DNA from: Caryophanales bacterium UBA4682
Lineage (GTDB): Bacteria; Bacillota_I; Bacilli_A; RFN20; CAG-288
DNA: 64,000 bases
Assembly (NCBI GenBank): GCA_002404995.1
Contig: DHKY01000003.1
Location: 62,001 to 126,000, forward strand
Direction: 5' to 3'
Of this stretch, positions 52,975 to 60,931 are shown piece by piece. Both the position numbers and the translations under genes were made by a program. Position 1 is the first letter of the stretch. Each line of letters opens with the position of its first letter. The notes under the pieces were generated by a model. That model saw nothing but the letters and a program-made list of their open reading frames with translations, was not told where the DNA came from and did no database searches.

Positions 52975-54585
52975 TCATTTCAGTACTTTCAGCACAGAAA
53001 TCGCATTTTCCGGGTATGGAAAATAATTCGGGGTCACGTTTTTAAACAGATGAGCGGAATTATACCTATTCTCCGTCCTTAAATAGACTTCGCAAAAATC
53101 GAAATTACAAGTTGTCTTAACAGTGCTGATTGAAGAGGAAGAAATATCGGAATAATCTCCAATATATTCGCTGCCGTCGTTTAGCACTGAAACAGGGTAC
53201 CCTTTGTCTGAAAGAGGAGAAAGGCAGCCCCTGGAATAAGAATAAAGTGATTCCACATCGTTTTTCTTTCCTTTGTAGGAAAGCATAAGATCTCCACTAA
53301 AAGCATAGATCGTATTCAATTTTTGAAACAGGCTATAAGCTTCCTGAACGCTCTTGGTATTCCTAATAGCTGTAGTGTACCTGTCTGCAATTCCTGTATC
53401 ATCGATGATAACAGATACCTGATCAAAGAAGGGTGAAGAAAAGCCAGTTTCCGTATTGAAAATGTGGTCCCGCCGACTTATTTCCTTGTTTTCCTTGTTA
53501 TAACAATAAAAATAGTGCTCATAATAACCGGAAGTAGACCTATTAAAAGAGCCGTTGAATTCAAGATACCTTTCGGCCGGGTTCTTCTTTCCATCTGTCC
53601 TCTGTTCCTTGAAAACGGGGTTGGTGTAGCTGATTTTCCAAGGCTTGTCATCTGGTCTTTTTCCAACCGCAAGAATTGAAGAAGACCCGGAATTAATCCT
53701 GAGGGAAATGTCAGGATAGACTTTTTCAAAATACTCAGCTACTTTTTTTGTTGCAAATCCTTTTGCCGAACCTCCGAGATTCATTCTAGGAACAATTCTT
53801 TTTCCGTTTCGAGTAATGGTGTTCAAGCGAATGGTGCTTTTCCCTTTGTCAAAGGTAATGGAATCTTGGACTTCTTTAAGAGAGGAAGGTACACTTTCCC
53901 TGGCAGAGGAAATTTCTTCTTTTGTAAAGTCATCTTTGAAGCGAACATTCCTTGATAAACTTAGGGCCTTATTCAAGGCCTTGCCAGAATACTCGTCCTC
54001 GGATAGCTTCTCTTCATAAAGATTCGAAAGACTTTCCGAAAACCTGTTAAACAGAAGCGATGAATTGATGGTGAAGTCATAGCTTGTCTTGATTAAATCA
54101 AATAAAAACGGATCCACCTCGATATCGGTATCCGGATGGTCATTCAGATATTTGACATTGAGAATCTGTTTCCTATTGATTGCATTCCCCCTATCATCCC
54201 GTTCTGTGACCTGACGGTAATCATAATGGTTGTCACTCAATGCATGATAGTAGCAGAACAGAGAATTGAAATCAGAAGAAATCACACGCAAGTCATCTTT
54301 GTCGAAATCGCCCTCATAATAATAAAGACGAGCTTGAATAGAAGTGCTAAAAGGACTAACTCCGACCATCGTCGTCCCCTCTGGAGCAACAACGCGGACA
54401 TCTCCGGAAGCGATGCCAATATAGCCAGTTTCCATCGAATAGATTTTCTCCTCCCCCTTAGGGCGGGAAGAGACATTTTCGGATGGAGAGCCTGTTCCTG
54501 TTGCAGTGGAATGGGATTCGTTTCCTGCTTGACAGCCATGCAACAGACAAACAGCGGATAAGACAAGAATGATTTTCTTTTTCAT
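52975..54585 (-). CDS. ApbE-family FAD:protein FMN transferase, lipoprotein (copy 1)
   Basis: 536 residues. Lipobox CLLHGC (Cys18), then an ApbE domain with MNLGGSAKGFATKKVAEYF (about 275), INSGSSSILAVGKRPDDKPW, STSGYYEHYF, HIFNTETGF and the metal-binding VSVIIDDTGIADMYTTAIMNT (AGG-Met). A long C-terminal extension of about 110 residues is not in typical ApbE. The enzyme splits FAD and attaches FMN to Thr of target proteins outside the membrane. Targets in reach are the four-domain lipoprotein, RnfD and RnfG. Its ATG overlaps the stop of copy 2 by four bases. Confidence 0.9.
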   Translation of the reverse strand: MKKKIILVLSAVCLLHGCQAGNESHSTATGTGSPSENVSSRPKGEEKIYSMETGYIGIASGDVRVVAPEGTTMVGVSPFSTSIQARLYYYEGDFDKDDLRVISSDFNSLFCYYHALSDNHYDYRQVTERDDRGNAINRKQILNVKYLNDHPDTDIEVDPFLFDLIKTSYDFTINSSLLFNRFSESLSNLYEEKLSEDEYSGKALNKALSLSRNVRFKDDFTKEEISSARESVPSSLKEVQDSITFDKGKSTIRLNTITRNGKRIVPRMNLGGSAKGFATKKVAEYFEKVYPDISLRINSGSSSILAVGKRPDDKPWKISYTNPVFKEQRTDGKKNPAERYLEFNGSFNRSTSGYYEHYFYCYNKENKEISRRDHIFNTETGFSSPFFDQVSVIIDDTGIADRYTTAIRNTKSVQEAYSLFQKLNTIYAFSGDLMLSYKGKKNDVESLYSYSRGCLSPLSDKGYPVSVLNDGSEYIGDYSDISSSSISTVKTTCNFDFCEVYLRTENRYNSAHLFKNVTPNYFPYPENAISVLKVLK

Positions 54586-56108
54586 TTGAGCTCCTTCAGG
54601 ACAGAAACGATTTCCTTCGTGAGATTATCTTTACTGATTTCTGCTCTTTTAAACCTATCAGAAGTCCTGTAATAATCTTCCTCAAAAGAGCCCTGATAGG
54701 AAGAAAGATACTTTTTAGGAAGACTCTTCAAATCCGAAAAATCACCGGAATAGCTTCCGCTTTCTGTTTCAACCCTTGGAAGTCCGTTTTTCTGAAGAGG
54801 AGCATAATCCGACATTTTATAGGAATAAAGAATTCCGTTACTGTCTTTGACCGACTTCCTACAGAGCCTGAGGTCTGCCTCGGTGACTCCGTAAGATAAG
54901 TTCAGACTTTCGAATAGTCCTTTTGCCTCATTCAAAGACTCTGTATTCCTTAACGCGGTTGTATACCTATCGGCAAGCCCGGCATCGTTAAGAAAGACAC
55001 TGACTTGGTCAAAACAAGAAGCGGAATAACCTGTTTTAGGATTGATAATATGACTGTTTCGAACAAATGGTTCGTCTGAATGGTAGACTCCATCTTCATC
55101 CGGGAGATAAGAATAGAAATATTGTTCATAGTATCCAGAAGTGGATAGATTGAATTCTCCTTTTTTGGAGATGATGACCTCGGAGCCGTTATACATATCT
55201 TGATAGTTTTCCTTTGAAAGTGGATTAATGTAATTGATTTTCCACTCTCGTCCATCAGGACGATTTCCAATCGCTTTGACGGATGAATTTCCGGAATTGA
55301 TAATCCTGGAAATTTCAGGATACTCCTTCTTGGCTTTATCCGCAAAATATTCAGTTGCGAACCCTTTTGCGTTTCCACCCAAAGAAATCTCGAGTTTCTT
55401 CACATTGTTGTATTTATGGAAAATAACGGAAGAAGTGGCATCATCAAAGGTCAGAATATCTTTCCTTTCTTCTTTAGTCTTTGGGAGAGACTCCGTAATC
55501 GTTGAAATCCGATTGATTTCGGTTGCTGAAAAAGACGAGAATCTCCTTCCCGTTGTCTGAAAGAGAATCTCGTTTTTCCTATCCTCCGAGGATTCCGTTT
55601 GCGAGCCAACGTTTTTTAGCTTTGCCTCATAAATATCGTTCAAGGTTCCTAAGAACCTATTGAATTTTCCATCCGATGCCAAAGAGAAAGAATAGCTTTT
55701 CTTCAATAAATCATAAAGAAAGCAGTCAACCTTAACAGGCTTTTCCGTACCATAGGATTGATTGATTGAATAAACATTTTCGATTGTGCGTACAAAGTTT
55801 CCGTTTTCATCATATTGTGAATAAGAATAGTGACGATCGGATAAAGCGTGGCAATATTGAAAAGTATAGCTAAAATCATCATACAAAGAGTACAGCTGTG
55901 CCTTTGTATAGTCCCCGTCATAGTAATAGACTCTGCCCTCAATCGAAGTATTAAACGATGGCAAAGTCTCAATCGAAGAATCATTTACGCGAATCAAACC
56001 CCGGTCTGATCGGATATATCCGACCGACAAAGAGTAAACGTCCTCGTTTTTCTTGCAGCCGTTCCTGAACAGAAATGGTATCAAAAGGAAGATTGCTTTC
56101 TTTTTCAT
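54582..56108 (-). CDS. ApbE-family FAD:protein FMN transferase, lipoprotein (copy 2)
   Basis: 508 residues, paralogue of copy 1. The signal ends PFLFMNGCKK with AGG-Met; in the standard code an arginine would interrupt the lipobox. ApbE motifs are SLGGNAKGFATEYF, IINSGNSSVKAIGNRPDG, STSGYYEQYF, HIINPKTGY and VSVFLNDAGLADMYTTALMNT. Two copies in tandem suggest a division of labour, perhaps one for the multi-domain lipoprotein and one for the Rnf subunits, but this is speculation. It is probably the first gene of the apbE-apbE-lipoprotein-rnf series, since 150 bases of non-coding DNA precede it. Confidence 0.9.
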   Translation of the reverse strand: MKKKAIFLLIPFLFRNGCKKNEDVYSLSVGYIRSDRGLIRVNDSSIETLPSFNTSIEGRVYYYDGDYTKAQLYSLYDDFSYTFQYCHALSDRHYSYSQYDENGNFVRTIENVYSINQSYGTEKPVKVDCFLYDLLKKSYSFSLASDGKFNRFLGTLNDIYEAKLKNVGSQTESSEDRKNEILFQTTGRRFSSFSATEINRISTITESLPKTKEERKDILTFDDATSSVIFHKYNNVKKLEISLGGNAKGFATEYFADKAKKEYPEISRIINSGNSSVKAIGNRPDGREWKINYINPLSKENYQDMYNGSEVIISKKGEFNLSTSGYYEQYFYSYLPDEDGVYHSDEPFVRNSHIINPKTGYSASCFDQVSVFLNDAGLADRYTTALRNTESLNEAKGLFESLNLSYGVTEADLRLCRKSVKDSNGILYSYKMSDYAPLQKNGLPRVETESGSYSGDFSDLKSLPKKYLSSYQGSFEEDYYRTSDRFKRAEISKDNLTKEIVSVLKELK

Positions 56109-56262
56109 AAATAAAAAACACGCTACCTATGAGCTTATCTATTCTATCAGATTTTTTCTCGATATAGTCTAGAACATCACCTGAAGATTGTTCTTGGCTC
56201 TTTATCAACCAAGAAGACCATTTTCTGAACAAATTGTGTGCTTAAATCCTCTTTCAAATAAA

Positions 56263-57060
56263 TCAGGCTTCTTTGACTCTCTGTGTTCCTTGGTTTCTTA
56301 TTTTTTCGACAATAAGATTTACTAAGGAAAAGACAAGGAATGGAATGAAGTCACAAGCAAACCTACAGCCGAGATAAACAAAATAATAGCCGACAAAAGG
56401 AATTCTTGGTTTTACCAAAGAATCCAGAATCGGAATGGTCACAGGTCCTTTTGGCCTTAAGAAGAAATAATTCAATTTCGTATCCGGATCGAAATGAAGA
56501 GCAAGGAAGTTGGCCCCTACTGCCAAAAGAGTGAAGAAGACAAAAAGCGGGAAAGAGCGAAGGAAACAGATAACGCCCTTTCTCGTGTACCTTTCATTTG
56601 AGAAAAACAGAAAGGTCCCAGAAGCAATGATTAACACGTGGTAAATGCCAGAATGAATGCTGCTTATAATATAGGGCTGTTCAAACAAAGTAGTCGGATT
56701 GACAAAGTAGCAGATTCCGGCTGTCGTCATGATAAACGCAAGATAACCATAGATGCAGTCTTTGATTTTCCCTTCTTTCAAGAAATACGGAAGAGGAAGA
56801 ATCAGCAAAGCAGTAGAGCAGAGCTGAAGAGGAACTAAAGACCAATCGGCCCTATGAAGGACGAAATCGAAAATATACTTGCCGATTTCCATCGAAACAA
56901 GATTGAATCCGGTTATTGTCAGAATCAGATCGCGCTTTTTCTGTTTGTCTTTACCCTGAAAATGGTAGCCAAAATAAATAGCCAGACCTAAGAAAACAAT
57001 AGTCAGCAGAACAAAAAAGATATGTAAAAAGCCGAATTTCATTGGTGGATGTTTCCACAT
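56263..57060 (-). CDS. YwaF/TMEM164-like integral membrane protein
   Basis: 265 residues, seven or so helices. The pattern VPLQLCSTALLILPLPYFL, then AFIMTTAGICYFVNPTTLF and IHSGIYHVLIIASG matches the YwaF (TIGR02206-like) family of unknown function, which have a conserved Leu-Cys helix and a later His. GAGGAG lies eight bases before the ATG. It is divergent to the eetA-like gene and convergent with nothing. No evidence ties it to the redox locus apart from position. Confidence 0.75.
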   Translation of the reverse strand: MWKHPPMKFGFLHIFFVLLTIVFLGLAIYFGYHFQGKDKQKKRDLILTITGFNLVSMEIGKYIFDFVLHRADWSLVPLQLCSTALLILPLPYFLKEGKIKDCIYGYLAFIMTTAGICYFVNPTTLFEQPYIISSIHSGIYHVLIIASGTFLFFSNERYTRKGVICFLRSFPLFVFFTLLAVGANFLALHFDPDTKLNYFFLRPKGPVTIPILDSLVKPRIPFVGYYFVYLGCRFACDFIPFLVFSLVNLIVEKIRNQGTQRVKEA

Positions 57061-57158
57061 AATGTATTCTCCTCTTCAAACGACTAATATTAATTCTATC
57101 ATAAAGCACCTGGTATGCCTTCATCTTATTAATTGAAAAGAGTCATTTTCTATCTTCA

Positions 57159-57187
57159 TAGTCATAAGAGAGGATTTTCGATATAAT
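57159..57187 (+). promoter_or_regulatory. Promoter of the eetA-eetB-like pair; mRNA probably leaderless
   Basis: TAGTCA, 17 bases, TATAAT. The -10 ends nine bases before the ATG at 57196, so the transcript should start at or beside the start codon. No Shine-Dalgarno is seen. Confidence 0.6.
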
Positions 57188-57195
57188 AAATAGCA

Positions 57196-57726
57196 ATGAA
57201 AAGCACCGATAACCAAACCGAAAAAAAACAGAAACAGGAAGATGCACTTCTTCTCTCCTTGAAAATCCATCCTTTGAAAGACGGAATTCTCTTAATCGTC
57301 TCTGCTTTAATCATCGTTCTTGTCTTCTTGATCAGTTTCTATTCCCGGCCGAAAACAGATTCCAAAACATTGTTTGTCCAAATTAAGTATCAGGATACTC
57401 TTCTCTATGACAAGAACGACCCTGAAAAGAAGACAGATATTTCCTTTCCGAGCAAGGGGGAGAAAAAAGTTTCCTTCACCAAAGAAGACGGAAGTCTTTA
57501 TCTAGGTGAGGGAAAAGAATTCGTCTTCCAAGGAAAAGGAATCACTTTTACGCTTTATGATGACTACTCCATCCAGGTCCTTCACGACGATGTCGAATGC
57601 AAGGACCATGACTGTTCAAGACAAGGAAGAATCTACCAGACTTATTTTCCGATAGTCTGTCTGCCGAACACCATTCAAGCTAGGATTGTTTCTTCAGACG
57701 CAGGTTTCCCGGAGATTGACGCATGA
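57196..57726 (+). CDS. NusG domain II-like membrane-anchored protein (EetA-like)
   Basis: 176 residues. A charged N-terminus, one helix (about 34-55, DGILLIVSALIIVLVFLISF) and an extracytoplasmic small beta domain with a VECKDHDCSRQG motif (two Cys) near 133 and PIVCLPNTIQ near 155. This is the layout of NusG-domain-II proteins found beside FMN-binding and ApbE genes and annotated EetA in Listeria electron-transfer loci. The three Cys in the CxxxxC...C pattern are typical. It overlaps the next gene (ATGATG at the stop). Name by similarity of motifs and context, moderate certainty. Confidence 0.75.
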   Translation: MKSTDNQTEKKQKQEDALLLSLKIHPLKDGILLIVSALIIVLVFLISFYSRPKTDSKTLFVQIKYQDTLLYDKNDPEKKTDISFPSKGEKKVSFTKEDGSLYLGEGKEFVFQGKGITFTLYDDYSIQVLHDDVECKDHDCSRQGRIYQTYFPIVCLPNTIQARIVSSDAGFPEIDA

Positions 57727-58265
57727 TGAAAAGAAGCAAACGTATCACCACCCTTCGCAGGGTAACCTTAGCTAGGAGGACAGCCCTCTCTGTCGGACTC
57801 CATTATCTTGAATCCAGGATCCCGCCTTTTGTCCCTGTTCCTGGATTCCGGTTAGGTCTTGCCAATATCGTCTCCTTATTTGTCCTTTATTACTACGGAG
57901 GCGCAAGCTACCTATTTGTCAGGGCAGTAAAGACCTTGATTGTTGCCTTGATTTCGACAGGCTTCAATGTCGCCTTCTTCAGGTCATTAAGCGGAACCAT
58001 CCTTGCAGTCACTATCTCCTTGCTTCTTTTCTACCTAGTCAAGCCATCCATCTACATTGTTTCTCTGTTTGGCTCGCTCTTCCATACCATAGGGCAGCTC
58101 CTCGCTTATGCTATTTTCTTCTCAACACCTTACATCTTCTACTACATCATAATCCTTGGACCAATCTCCTTGGTGACCGGAATCCTGATGGCGGTCATTA
58201 ACAGGCTTCTATTAAAGAAAATTCCACGAAGTTTCCGGTTAAGCGAAGCAAAACGGCGCTCTTAA
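57723..58265 (+). CDS. Gx transporter-family membrane protein (EetB-like)
   Basis: 180 residues, five or six helices. TLAMMTALSVGLHYLESMIP (AGG-Met three times) followed by FVPVPGFRLGLANIVSLFVLYYYGG is the hallmark of the Gx/HepT-component-I family, and the conserved arginine of GFRLGLAN is CGG. This gene alone shows both AGG as Met and CGG as Arg. In Listeria and Lactobacillus the equivalent (EetB) is adjacent to the NusG domain II gene and needed for extracellular electron transfer by an unclear mechanism. Starts inside the stop of the upstream gene. Confidence 0.85.
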   Translation: MMKRSKRITTLRRVTLARRTALSVGLHYLESRIPPFVPVPGFRLGLANIVSLFVLYYYGGASYLFVRAVKTLIVALISTGFNVAFFRSLSGTILAVTISLLLFYLVKPSIYIVSLFGSLFHTIGQLLAYAIFFSTPYIFYYIIILGPISLVTGILMAVINRLLLKKIPRSFRLSEAKRRS

Positions 58266-58283
58266 AGAAAGCGCTGTTTTTTA
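58252..58283 (+). terminator. Intrinsic terminator overlapping the end of the EetB-like gene
   Basis: ACGGCGCT-CTTAAAGAA-AGCGCTGT followed by TTTTTATTT. Confidence 0.8.
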
Positions 58284-58398
58284 TTTCGAATAAAAAATGA
58301 ATAAAACAGAAAACCAAAAGGATAAAATATTCGTAATATGTCGAATTTATCGAAGTTTAAATGGAAAGCATAAATTTTAAAAATATCTTTATTTTCAC

Positions 58399-58427
58399 TT
58401 TGAAAGCGCTTTACTATAGACTATAAT
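58399..58427 (+). promoter_or_regulatory. Promoter of the Fic-like gene with overlapping cre-like palindrome
   Basis: TTTGAA, 17 bases, TATAAT. The -35 overlaps TGAAAGCGCTTTAC (58401-58414), a palindrome with two mismatches to the catabolite-response consensus. Binding of CcpA there would block the promoter. The promoter is likely, the cre assignment tentative. Confidence 0.5.
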
Positions 58428-58473
58428 ATCAGTAATTCCTAATCGTCCACGGGAAGAAAGGAGCAATTGCAAA

Positions 58474-59169
58474 ATGAATCTGCAGTATCGGGACCAGATG
58501 CCTAGGAGTGCCGAGCAGGAACGAAAGCTGATTGACGATAACCTTATCGATCTCGTCTACAATGCCGCCTATCTAGAAGGCGTTCGCCTGACCTACGTTG
58601 AAGCGCGTGATTTCATTTTAGGAGGGAAGGACCCCATCAAGCCTTATCCGACAGGTCTACTGAAAATCAAAAATCTGAAGACTGCCTATTGCCGTCTAAA
58701 AGACGAAGATATTATTGCAAAGCCGACAGATTTGGAAACATTATGTGAGCTCAACCGAATCATCAACGGACGTGGAGTCAGCCATGACGGAGGACGTATC
58801 CGCAGTTCCTTCGTTACAATCACTGGAACCGATTATGCTCCAGAAATCCCTGATCCTTATGATGTAAATTATAGAATCCGTGATATTGTCGAAAGCAAGA
58901 AGACTTATGTCGAGCGCGGACTTGACTTATATTGTTACCTTAGGAAAACAGAAGTCTTCTACGACGGAAACAAGAGAAGTGCAAATCTGTTATGCAACCA
59001 GTTCCTTCTCCGTCATGGCCAAGGTATCTTCTCTATCCGTCCAGAACGGAACGATCAATTCCTCAAGCTTCTTCTTGATTACTATAAGAGCGATAACGCA
59101 GAGAAATTAAAAGAATTCATCTACGAAAACTGCTTCCTCAAAGATTCTTCTCTTCCTTACGTGGACTAA
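58474..59169 (+). CDS. Fic-domain protein with altered catalytic motif
   Basis: 231 residues. The Fic fold is marked by YNAAYLEGVRLTYVEARDFILGG near the N-terminus (inhibitory-helix-like), HDGGRIRSSFVTITG and the core EVFYDGNKRSANL (160-172). Normal Fic enzymes have HPFxDGNGRxxR; here Glu160 takes the place of the catalytic His and Asn171 that of the last Arg. Phosphate-binding DGN-KR is kept. It may have lost AMP transfer, have a different reaction, or be regulatory. AAAGGAG lies ten bases upstream of the ATG. Single-gene unit with its own terminator. Confidence 0.8.
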   Translation: MNLQYRDQMPRSAEQERKLIDDNLIDLVYNAAYLEGVRLTYVEARDFILGGKDPIKPYPTGLLKIKNLKTAYCRLKDEDIIAKPTDLETLCELNRIINGRGVSHDGGRIRSSFVTITGTDYAPEIPDPYDVNYRIRDIVESKKTYVERGLDLYCYLRKTEVFYDGNKRSANLLCNQFLLRHGQGIFSIRPERNDQFLKLLLDYYKSDNAEKLKEFIYENCFLKDSSLPYVD

Positions 59170-59189
59170 AAGGACAAAAGAAAAAACAG

Positions 59190-59217
59190 GAGCCGCTTCT
59201 TAGCGGCTCCTTTTCTC
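59190..59217. terminator. Bidirectional terminator
   Basis: GGAGCCGCT-TCTT-AGCGGCTCC with TTTTC on the plus side and TGTTTTTTC on the minus side, between the convergent Fic and DUF2130 genes. Confidence 0.85.
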
Positions 59218-60835
59218 ATTCGTCTTTGAGCTTGTCTGCTTTATTCGCAAGGGTCTTCCTCTTTTTCAGTTCAAAGGTTTCGATTTTCGTTCTCCTGTTT
59301 CCAATCTTGCTTAAGAGGACATCGCTCGCCCTTGCTTTGATTTCGTTGTTGCTTTTTTCAATGCTAGCACAGTTTTTCAGAATCGATTCCCTGTCTTTTT
59401 CCATCTGGGCAAGCGGTTTTTCAAAATAGGTTTCTTTCAGACTGTCAAACTCGTCCAAGAGTTCCTGACGGCTCTTCAGTTTAAGTTCCTCCTGTCCTTT
59501 CTTATTGAGAATATATCGATAGTGATCCGTCAAAGAATAAAGCCTAGAGAGGAAAGTCCTAAGATAAGGAGGACGGACCACATACCTTTTATCATACCCT
59601 TGCGCTTTTGTAATAAAACTATAGTTTTCACTGTCCATCTCTAATTCAGACACAAGAAGTGCATATTCACAGTTCTTCTTTTTTCTATCCTGATCAAGCT
59701 TTGCAAAATAGCTGGCATTTGTCTTCTTGTTTGTCGAGTTCGGATCTTCATTCTTCCTATCCCTGATGACAGAAGTCCTGGCTTTGTCCATGGATGGATT
59801 CTTTTTTGCATCATAAAGTTCTTTCACTTCTTTTTCATCTTCATCATTGGCAAAGACACCAAAAATATAATCGGCTTTGGTACCGCCCGCTCCCCTTGTG
59901 CCATCCTCACGGACAGCAGCATTATCCTTCAGCCAAAGACAATGATTGAATCCAGAAAGGGAATACTGCTGGTATTCATCGTTACACCATTTCTCCAATC
60001 CTTCTCCTAACCTCTTTACGTTATGTGAGGATTTTTCAAGGCGCAAGGAATTGTAGGAATCCAAAAGTCTCTGATAGTTATCCTTGTCTTCCTGTTTGAT
60101 TTTCAGAAGATTGTTTTCGGCTGCCGCATTATTTTTTTCAATTTCGTTTTTCAGCTGAGAAACAATCGCATTCTTTTCGTTTTCCTTTGCTAAAAGCCTA
60201 TTCTGTATTTCCTGTTCTTTTGTGGCTTTCAATACATTTCTTTCATTTTCAAGATCATTGATTTTCTTTTCAAGGTCCTGCTTTTCTTTCTCTTTCGCAG
60301 AAAGCTTTTCTTCAAAAGTCTGATTCCACTCTTTTTCTTTCTCAGAAAGGGAAATCTTAATCTGGTCTTCTTGTTCTTTCTTCCTTTGTTCCAAAGAAGA
60401 AGCAAGCGATTGTTTATCAAGTTCCAGGGAATGAATTATTTTCTGAAGCTCATTTTCCTTCTCTGTCTTAGCTGAAGATACTTTTTCTGCAATTTCTTTT
60501 TGCAGTTGCTCAAGGCTTTGACTCAAAAGCTGGTTTTTGTTATCCAACTGATGGATAGTTTCTCTCAGTTTTTCTTCTGCCTTGGATTTATCTTCCTTCA
60601 GGACAATTTCTTGTTTGGATAGTTCAGCCTTTGCCTCCGAATCCCATTTCTCCTTTTCGGAAGCAAGAGACTGACGATAGAGTTCATCCTTCTTATTTTT
60701 GATAGCATCCTGAAGTGGAAGAAGATTTACTTCTACAAGCTGATCAAGATGAATAACATCGCCTTTCCTTGCATCTTCCATAAGTTCAATCTCTGTGGAT
60801 GAATTAATACGGACATTTTTTGTAATATCGCTCAT
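59216..60835 (-). CDS. DUF2130 coiled-coil protein
   Basis: About 539 residues. Long Lys/Glu-rich coiled coil from about 60 to 290, then the DUF2130 domain: GLEKWCNDEYQQ, KADYIFGVF, MKNEDPNSTNKKTN, AKLDQDRKKKNCEYALLVSELE and KMYVVRPPYLMTFL (AGG-Met gives the family KMYVVRPQFFxTFI). The domain resembles a nuclease-like fold in databases, but no activity is proven. ATG at 60835 with AGAGAGG upstream is chosen; an upstream TTG would only add a stretch without similarity. Confidence 0.85.
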   Translation of the reverse strand: MSDITKNVRINSSTEIELMEDARKGDVIHLDQLVEVNLLPLQDAIKNKKDELYRQSLASEKEKWDSEAKAELSKQEIVLKEDKSKAEEKLRETIHQLDNKNQLLSQSLEQLQKEIAEKVSSAKTEKENELQKIIHSLELDKQSLASSLEQRKKEQEDQIKISLSEKEKEWNQTFEEKLSAKEKEKQDLEKKINDLENERNVLKATKEQEIQNRLLAKENEKNAIVSQLKNEIEKNNAAAENNLLKIKQEDKDNYQRLLDSYNSLRLEKSSHNVKRLGEGLEKWCNDEYQQYSLSGFNHCLWLKDNAAVREDGTRGAGGTKADYIFGVFANDEDEKEVKELYDAKKNPSMDKARTSVIRDRKNEDPNSTNKKTNASYFAKLDQDRKKKNCEYALLVSELEMDSENYSFITKAQGYDKRYVVRPPYLRTFLSRLYSLTDHYRYILNKKGQEELKLKSRQELLDEFDSLKETYFEKPLAQMEKDRESILKNCASIEKSNNEIKARASDVLLSKIGNRRTKIETFELKKRKTLANKADKLKDE

Positions 60836-60894
60836 TCTATTTTTCCTCTCTTCTGCCTTAATAGCATAACTCAAAAAAGGTAAAAGATAAGCTC

Positions 60895-60923
60895 TTGAAA
60901 TAAACACAAGCTTAAGCTAATAT
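60895..60923 (+). promoter_or_regulatory. Promoter of the RluA-type gene, probably leaderless
   Basis: TTGAAA, 17 bases, TAATAT. The -10 ends eight bases before the ATG at 60932. No Shine-Dalgarno in between. Confidence 0.55.
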
Positions 60924-60931
60924 CCTAGAAC

